18,525 nt of DNA from the NCBI GenBank assembly GCA_937907165.1, contig CALCUH010000127.1, positions 1-18,525 on the forward strand, given 5' to 3'. The notes beneath the pieces were generated by a model that had not been told where the DNA came from, did no database searches, and was given only the letters and a program-made list of their open reading frames with translations. Numbering within the stretch: the stretch's first letter is position 1; every line of letters begins with the position of its first letter. The position numbers and the translations under genes are program-made. Shown here in pieces: positions 14,248 through 18,525 of this stretch. This stretch comes from an uncultured Bacteroidales bacterium (GTDB lineage: Bacteria > Bacteroidota > Bacteroidia > Bacteroidales > Paludibacteraceae).

Positions 14248-14940
14248 TTATTTCCCTATGACCGCACGGACAGACATGCCCAACTTGCGGTTCACGTTCG
14301 TACTGTTCATATTGTGCGTGTAGACACGAACAGTGAAAGCCTGATGGCTATCCGTTTCGTAAAGCGTAGAAGTCCAATACATTCCCTCATTCTTCATAAG
14401 ATTTCCGCCGCTATAATAGCCTGCAAAAGGCAGAACAATCGTATTACCATTGCTCTTTGACGTTCCCATCTTCACGTCGATGCCCGTTCCCTCAAAGTCT
14501 CTCACCCACTCCCAATCGCATCCATTCATCAGCTCTTCCCAAGCCTCATGGCTAGGAGTAATCCACTTCCCGCCCCAATTAGCGGTAGCGGCGTCGTCGG
14601 CAGCCTCCAAAACTCTCTTGTTATCAACCTCGCCCTTACGATCGTTGACGCAATACTTAGTCACCTTTGTACGGGTATCGCCACCATTGGACAATTTATA
14701 GTTAGTCCAATCGAAAGAACTTTTCGCTGAGGTCTCACCCCATGCAAAATAAAGGCCGTTAGCATCAGGCTTATTCGCCCCGATATTACAAGTCGCCCAT
14801 AGCGTGCCGCTCGGCAATCCGAGATCCACATAATCGTGACCATCCTGCTGTCCGCTCACGGTCGGACCAAACACAGATGAACAAGACGACACACACAAAC
14901 CTAATGCCATTGCGAATAACGCAGATGTTAAACTCTTCAT
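14248..14940 (-). CDS. FISUMP-domain lipoprotein
   Basis: The 230-residue protein has a signal peptide with lipobox VSS-C (Cys20), so it should be a lipoprotein. The mature part carries the pattern of the Fibrobacter succinogenes major paralogous domain: 'GHDYVDLGLPSGTLWATCNIGA', 'YFAWGETSAKSSFDW', 'KYCVNDRKGEVDNKRVLEAADDAATANWGGKWITPSHEAWEELMNGC' and 'LPFAGYYSGG...GMYWTSTLYE...RVYTHN...GMSVRAVIG'. Such proteins are abundant in Bacteroidota and often occur as multiple paralogues. They are predicted to have a C-type-lectin/formylglycine-enzyme-like fold, with unknown ligands. The gene is alone and convergent with the feo operon, sharing the boundary with no spacer. No clean TAnnTTTG was found upstream. 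Confidence 0.85.
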   Translation of the reverse strand: MKSLTSALFAMALGLCVSSCSSVFGPTVSGQQDGHDYVDLGLPSGTLWATCNIGANKPDANGLYFAWGETSAKSSFDWTNYKLSNGGDTRTKVTKYCVNDRKGEVDNKRVLEAADDAATANWGGKWITPSHEAWEELMNGCDWEWVRDFEGTGIDVKMGTSKSNGNTIVLPFAGYYSGGNLMKNEGMYWTSTLYETDSHQAFTVRVYTHNMNSTNVNRKLGMSVRAVIGK

Positions 14941-15210
14941 AATTACTTCTTTTTTAAATTAACATTATAGATATTTAAATAATGAGCAATACGATTCAAG
15001 TGGATTTTACACTTGTATTCAATGTTTATGTCATATCCAGCCAATCATCAACTCAAAATTTCATACAAAATTATGATTTATTAGCGACACATCACCCAAT
15101 AAAAAAAAGGAAAAAGAATGTATAATGGAGCAGAAAGTTTCTCTTAACCTCTTTTAGGATTATGAATCAAGTTATTTGATTATCGATAAGGTAAAAAACA
15201 AGAAAATTCG

Positions 15211-15218
15211 TATCTTTG
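15211..15218 (+). promoter_or_regulatory. -7 promoter element of the hisI-ftsE-metF operon
   Basis: TATCTTTG is an exact TAnnTTTG match 15 bases before the hisI ATG, so the leader would be only about 9 bases. No TTTG lies at the usual -33 distance. The position argues against an upstream TTG start, which would overlap the promoter. Confidence 0.65.
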
Positions 15219-15233
15219 CGAAAAACTATAGTC

Positions 15234-15560
15234 ATGCAAGACATTATATCAGCATTAGATTTCGACAAGTGCGGAGGTTTGATCCCTGCGATCATACAAG
15301 ACGCGGACACAAGGGTCGTCCTCATGTTAGGATACATGAACAAAGAGGCTCTGCAAAAAACAATCGACACAAAAAAAGTAACATTCTATAGCCGCACAAG
15401 AAAATGCCTTTGGACCAAAGGCGAGACAAGCGGCAACTTCCTCAATTTAGTCTCCATGAAAGAGGATTGCGACAAGGACACACTACTCATAAAGGTGCAT
15501 CCGGTAGGTCCTGTTTGCCACACGGGGACAGACACTTGTTGGGGAGAGACAAACAAATAA
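15234..15560 (+). CDS. hisI: Phosphoribosyl-AMP cyclohydrolase (HisI only)
   Basis: The 108-residue enzyme opens the purine ring of phosphoribosyl-AMP in histidine biosynthesis (third step). It shows 'TFYSRTRKCLWTKGETSGNFL' (50-70), the metal-binding Asp cluster DCDKD (Asp78, Asp80, Asp82) and the zinc cysteines in 'HPVGPVCHTGTDTCW' (Cys95, Cys102; Cys79 nearby). The ATG at 15234 was chosen because the frame before it covers the promoter. In many Bacteroidales HisI is fused to HisE (about 200 residues in all). Here the frame stops just after the HisI domain and the next gene follows in 15 bases, so HisE must be encoded elsewhere or be absent. No other his gene is in the window; the gene shares a transcript with ftsE and metF. 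Confidence 0.9.
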   Translation: MQDIISALDFDKCGGLIPAIIQDADTRVVLMLGYMNKEALQKTIDTKKVTFYSRTRKCLWTKGETSGNFLNLVSMKEDCDKDTLLIKVHPVGPVCHTGTDTCWGETNK

Positions 15561-15575
15561 AAAAAGAGAAGCGCC

Positions 15576-16271
15576 ATGGCAGTCATCGAATACAATAAAG
15601 TGAGCGTCAACCGACAGGAGCAACCCGTTCTGAAAGAGGTGAGTCTGACGGTGAACGAAGGCGACCTCGTCTTTTTGTTGGGACGCGTGGGAAGCGGCAA
15701 GAGCACCTTCCTCAAATCGCTCTACTACGAAGCGGTCATATCCTCAGGAGAGGCGAGAATATTAGACTTTAATCTCAGGGAGATGAAGATCAAACAGATT
15801 CCTTTGTTGCGCAGACAATTAGGTATCGTTTTCCAAGACTTCCAATTGCTTTCCGACAGGAACGTCTACGCCAACCTCGAATTCGTGTTAAAAGCGACTG
15901 GCAGACGCACCAAAGAGGAAATAGAGAGCCGCATCGCTGAGGTACTGAACTATGTGGGCATGACCAACAAAGGGTACAGGATGCCACACGAGCTATCAGG
16001 AGGAGAACAACAGCGAATCGTCATTGCGAGAGCATTGCTCAACAAGCCGAAAATCATTTTGGCGGACGAACCGACGGGCAATTTGGACCCTAACACAGCA
16101 GACGAACTCATGCAACTCTTCCGACAAATAGCGAAAGAAAAAACAGCCGTCATCATGGCCACCCATCGAACCCAAATAGCGGAGAGCACACCAGGCGCGA
16201 GAATCATCCACTTCGAGAACGGGAAGATGACGGAAGGAATCACGGAGTCTAACAGATTATATGAGGAATAA
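15576..16271 (+). CDS. ftsE: Cell-division ABC transporter ATPase FtsE
   Basis: The 231-residue ABC ATPase has Walker A GRVGSGKST (36-44), Q-loop Gln87 in 'VFQDFQLL', signature LSGGEQQR (140-147), Walker B IILADEPTGNLD (160-171) and switch His197 in 'MATHR'. The length and 'LLSDRNVYANLEFVL' are typical of FtsE, which with the membrane protein FtsX controls peptidoglycan hydrolases at the septum. No ftsX is adjacent; from general knowledge the two genes are often separate in Bacteroidota. A LolD-type lipoprotein-release ATPase is the main alternative. It lies between hisI and metF, with gaps of 15 and 6 bases. Confidence 0.85.
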   Translation: MAVIEYNKVSVNRQEQPVLKEVSLTVNEGDLVFLLGRVGSGKSTFLKSLYYEAVISSGEARILDFNLREMKIKQIPLLRRQLGIVFQDFQLLSDRNVYANLEFVLKATGRRTKEEIESRIAEVLNYVGMTNKGYRMPHELSGGEQQRIVIARALLNKPKIILADEPTGNLDPNTADELMQLFRQIAKEKTAVIMATHRTQIAESTPGARIIHFENGKMTEGITESNRLYEE

Positions 16272-16277
16272 TAGGCC

Positions 16278-17234
16278 ATGAGCGTCAAGGATTTAATATT
16301 AAACAGTAAGAAAACAGCCTTCTCGTTCGAAATACTGCCACCGCTCAAGGGAAACGGCATAGAGGCGATTTACAAAACCATCGACGAGTTGCTGGAATTC
16401 GATCCGCAATATATCGACATTACGACCCATAGGAGTCAATTGATTTACAAGACATTGGACAACGGATTGTTCCAATGCGAGAGGGTTCGTCAACGTCCGG
16501 GCACCGTGGCCATCGCAGCCGCCATCAAAAACAAATATAACATCGACGTTGTACCACATATCCTTTGCAGCGGATTCTCCAAAGAGGAGACAGAATACGT
16601 GCTAATCGACCTCGATTTCCTTGGAATATATGATCTTCTGTTGCTACGCGGCGACAAGGCGAAACACGAGAACGCCTTCATGCCTAGCGAAGAGGGATAT
16701 GCCCACGCATCAGAACTCCAAGAACAAATCAACCGATTCAACGAAGGATATTTCGTCGACGGCACCAAGCAAAAGCAGGAACGGACGCATAAATTCTCCT
16801 ACGGTGTGGCTGGTTACCCCGAGAAACACGACGAGGCACCGAACGTGGATTCGGACATCTATTGGCTGAAAAAGAAAATCGAGAACGGTGCGGACTACAT
16901 CGTCACCCAAATGTTCTTCGACAACCAAAAATATTATGACTTTGTCGACAGATGCAGGAAAGAAGGAATCACCGTTCCGATTATTCCGGGCATCAAACCC
17001 ATCACGACGATGAAGCAACTCACCGTGTTGCCGAAGACCTTCCATTTGGACATGCCGGAAGATTTGGCTACCGAACTGAGGAAGTGCAAATCGGACGACG
17101 AGGCGCGCGAAGTGGGCATAGAATGGTGCACGATGCAATCGAAAGACTTGAAGGAGCACAACGTGCCTAGCATCCACTACTACTCCATGTCGAATCCGCG
17201 AAGCATCAAGGAAATAGCTAAAAGAGTTTACTAG
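16278..17234 (+). CDS. metF: 5,10-methylenetetrahydrofolate reductase
   Basis: The 318-residue flavoenzyme reduces methylene-THF to methyl-THF for methionine synthesis. It has the family motifs in order: 'AFSFEILPPLKGNG' with catalytic Glu18, 'VPHILCSGFSKEE' (92-104), 'LLLRGDKAK' (121-129), 'YGVAGYPEKH' and 'YIVTQMFFDN', and ends 'PSIHYYSMSNPRSIKEIAKRVY'. The length fits bacterial MetF. The start lies 6 bases after the ftsE stop, behind AGGAATAATAGG, which may serve as a ribosome binding site. The flanking genes suggest a housekeeping operon rather than a methionine-specific one. Confidence 0.95.
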   Translation: MSVKDLILNSKKTAFSFEILPPLKGNGIEAIYKTIDELLEFDPQYIDITTHRSQLIYKTLDNGLFQCERVRQRPGTVAIAAAIKNKYNIDVVPHILCSGFSKEETEYVLIDLDFLGIYDLLLLRGDKAKHENAFMPSEEGYAHASELQEQINRFNEGYFVDGTKQKQERTHKFSYGVAGYPEKHDEAPNVDSDIYWLKKKIENGADYIVTQMFFDNQKYYDFVDRCRKEGITVPIIPGIKPITTMKQLTVLPKTFHLDMPEDLATELRKCKSDDEAREVGIEWCTMQSKDLKEHNVPSIHYYSMSNPRSIKEIAKRVY

Positions 17235-17245
17235 GATATTTAAAC

Positions 17246-17557
17246 ATGGGATGTTTGTTATTATTCATATTATTGTTCGCCATCTTCATGATTTTCGGCT
17301 TGCTCTCCACCGCCCGAAAATTATTGGGAGGAATTTTCAACATTCTGAAAGGTGGCTCTACAAACTTCCGAGACTCATCGTCATACTCCACTAGCGGAGA
17401 TTCTTCAAAAGAAGAGAGCTACGAAAACTCCGCAGGCAAAAGCGCCCAAAGGATGAAAAAATTCAAATCTTGGGCGGAAGAGACGGAATACGAAGACGCC
17501 CAACTCGAGGAGGTGGAGATCGATGAGAACATGTACGAGAAAATGAAGGATAAATAA
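17246..17557 (+). CDS. DUF4834 family small membrane protein
   Basis: The 103-residue protein has one N-terminal membrane helix (residues 2-20, very hydrophobic) and a short amphipathic glycine-containing stretch. A Ser-rich linker (43-67) and an acidic tail ('EETEYEDAQLEEVEIDENMYEKM') follow. It matches my memory of DUF4834, a Bacteroidota family of unknown function commonly found after metF. It lies 11 bases after metF and 17 bases before gpmI, so it shares their transcript. No catalytic residues are evident. Confidence 0.75.
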   Translation: MGCLLLFILLFAIFMIFGLLSTARKLLGGIFNILKGGSTNFRDSSSYSTSGDSSKEESYENSAGKSAQRMKKFKSWAEETEYEDAQLEEVEIDENMYEKMKDK

Positions 17558-17574
17558 TTTAACCAAATAAAAAA

Positions 17575-18525
17575 ATGGACAAAAAAGTATTATTGATGAT
17601 CCTCGACGGATGGGGATTCGGTAACAAGACTAAATCAGACGTAATCGCTTCAACCCCTACCCCATATTGGGACTCTTTGTTGAAGAACTACCCTTACTCA
17701 CAGCTTCAAGCTTCCGGTGAGTTCGTAGGCTTGCCTGACGGACAAATGGGTAACTCTGAAGTAGGACACTTGAACATCGGCGCGGGTCGTGTCGTTTACC
17801 AAGACTTGGTGAAGATCAACATGGCTTGCAAAGAGGGAACCATCATGGAGAACCCAGAAATCAAGAGCGCATTCTCTTACGCTAAGGAGAACGGCAAGCA
17901 AATCCACTTCATGGGCTTGGTTTCCAACGGAGGCGTACACTCTTCCTTGGATCACCTTTTCAAACTAATCGAAATATCCAAAGCTTACGGTTTGGACAAG
18001 ACTTTCGTTCACTGCTTCATGGACGGACGTGACACGGACCCTAAGAGCGGAAAAGGTTTCATCGAGCAATTGGAGGCTCAATTGGCTAAGAACACAGGAA
18101 AAATCGCTTCCATCATCGGTCGTTTCTACGCTATGGACCGTGACAAACGTTGGGAGCGCGTCAAAGAGGCTTACGATTTGCTCATCGAGGGCAAGGGTAA
18201 GGCTTGCACAGACATGGTGAAAGCGATGGAAGAGTCTTACGCTGACGGTGTGACTGACGAGTTCATCAAGCCTATCGCAAGAGTCGAGAACGGCAAACCA
18301 GTCGGCACCATCCAAGAGGGCGACGTCGTCATCTTCTTCAACTACCGTAACGACCGTGCTAAGGAGCTCACTCAGGTTCTCTCGCAGACAGACATGGAGG
18401 AGCAGGGCATGAAGACTATCCCAGGTCTCCAGTACTACTGTATGACTCCATACGACGCTTCATTCACAGGCGTTCACATCCTATTCCCTAAGGAGAATGT
18501 AAGCAACACATTGGCGGAGTACCTT
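17575..18525 (+). CDS. gpmI: 2,3-bisphosphoglycerate-independent phosphoglycerate mutase, 5' part (cut by window end)
   Basis: The first 317 residues of an enzyme usually about 510 residues long are present, and the frame is open to the window edge. It interconverts 3- and 2-phosphoglycerate in glycolysis using two Mn(II). The start MDKKVLLMILDGWGFG holds metal-binding Asp11. 'GLPDGQMGNSEVGHLNIGAGRVVYQD' contains the phosphoserine nucleophile Ser61. 'GLVSNGGVHSSLDHL', 'FMDGRDTDPKSG' and 'GRFYAMDRDKRWERV' are substrate-site segments of the transferase domain. The start is 17 bases after the DUF4834 stop in an A-rich leader. Codon use differs from its neighbours: Arg is mainly CGT, with many GGT, GCT and AAG, as expected of a highly expressed glycolytic gene. 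Confidence 0.95.
   Translation, partial: MDKKVLLMILDGWGFGNKTKSDVIASTPTPYWDSLLKNYPYSQLQASGEFVGLPDGQMGNSEVGHLNIGAGRVVYQDLVKINMACKEGTIMENPEIKSAFSYAKENGKQIHFMGLVSNGGVHSSLDHLFKLIEISKAYGLDKTFVHCFMDGRDTDPKSGKGFIEQLEAQLAKNTGKIASIIGRFYAMDRDKRWERVKEAYDLLIEGKGKACTDMVKAMEESYADGVTDEFIKPIARVENGKPVGTIQEGDVVIFFNYRNDRAKELTQVLSQTDMEEQGMKTIPGLQYYCMTPYDASFTGVHILFPKENVSNTLAEYL

Noticed and set aside
14941..15233. The 293-base spacer between the FISUMP gene and hisI searched for small genes or RNAs
   Set aside because: Only short frames (about 20 codons) and A/T-rich sequence were seen besides the hisI promoter; no hairpin with a T-run.

Overview
The window reads as chromosomal DNA of a member of the Bacteroidota, most likely order Bacteroidales. 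Several genes are preceded by the Bacteroidota -7 promoter element TAnnTTTG (clean copies at 619-626, 6739-6746, 7703-7710, 8999-9006 and 15211-15218). Starts mostly lack strong Shine-Dalgarno sequences and sit behind A/T-rich leaders. The families present are typical of the group: DUF5063, DUF4834, a FISUMP-type lipoprotein, a BspA-type leucine-rich-repeat protein, a FeoA-FeoB fusion, and FtsE without an adjacent FtsX. No rRNA, tRNA, CRISPR array, complete insertion sequence or phage gene is visible.

Left block (1-5126, all minus strand). In transcription order there is an operon of DUF5063, a DEDDy 3'-5' exonuclease and a PurF-like phosphoribosyltransferase, with starts overlapping or nearly touching. 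It is followed by a cytoplasmic GH13 alpha-amylase-family enzyme. Last comes a two-gene unit of a small Cys-rich lipoprotein and a shortened DoxX/MauE-type membrane protein. That unit runs into what looks like the C-terminal remnant of a D12-class adenine DNA methyltransferase at the window edge. The PurF-like enzyme lacks the N-terminal catalytic cysteine but keeps the PRPP loop and Fe-S cysteines.

Middle-left block (5127-8979, minus strand). A three-gene stress/envelope module comprises a six-helix membrane protein, a winged-helix regulator and CreD. The same palindrome, ACTTTG-N5-CAAAGT, overlaps the -7 element both upstream of the membrane protein/regulator pair and upstream of creD; it is a strong candidate for the regulator's own operator. 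Before it lies a PrsW-type intramembrane protease with an N-terminal GYF-like domain, closed by a clear terminator.

Middle-right block (8980-14940). A 436-base gap carries an intrinsic terminator with no gene in front of it, so a small RNA is possible. It is followed by a secreted transglutaminase-fold/BspA-LRR protein whose catalytic Cys position is Ser. Next is the ferrous-iron importer FeoAB with its small Cys-rich membrane partner. A convergent FISUMP lipoprotein gene abuts the partner gene with no spacer, and its probable terminator lies inside the partner's coding sequence.

Right block (14941-18525, plus strand). One promoter (TATCTTTG, 15211-15218) appears to drive a tightly packed run: hisI (without the HisE domain), ftsE, metF, a DUF4834 gene and gpmI. 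The last runs off the window and has the codon use of a highly expressed gene. I see no obvious new defence or mobile system. The most interesting leads are the shared operator, the two enzymes with missing catalytic cysteines, the orphan terminator, the embedded terminator and the gene remnant at the left edge.
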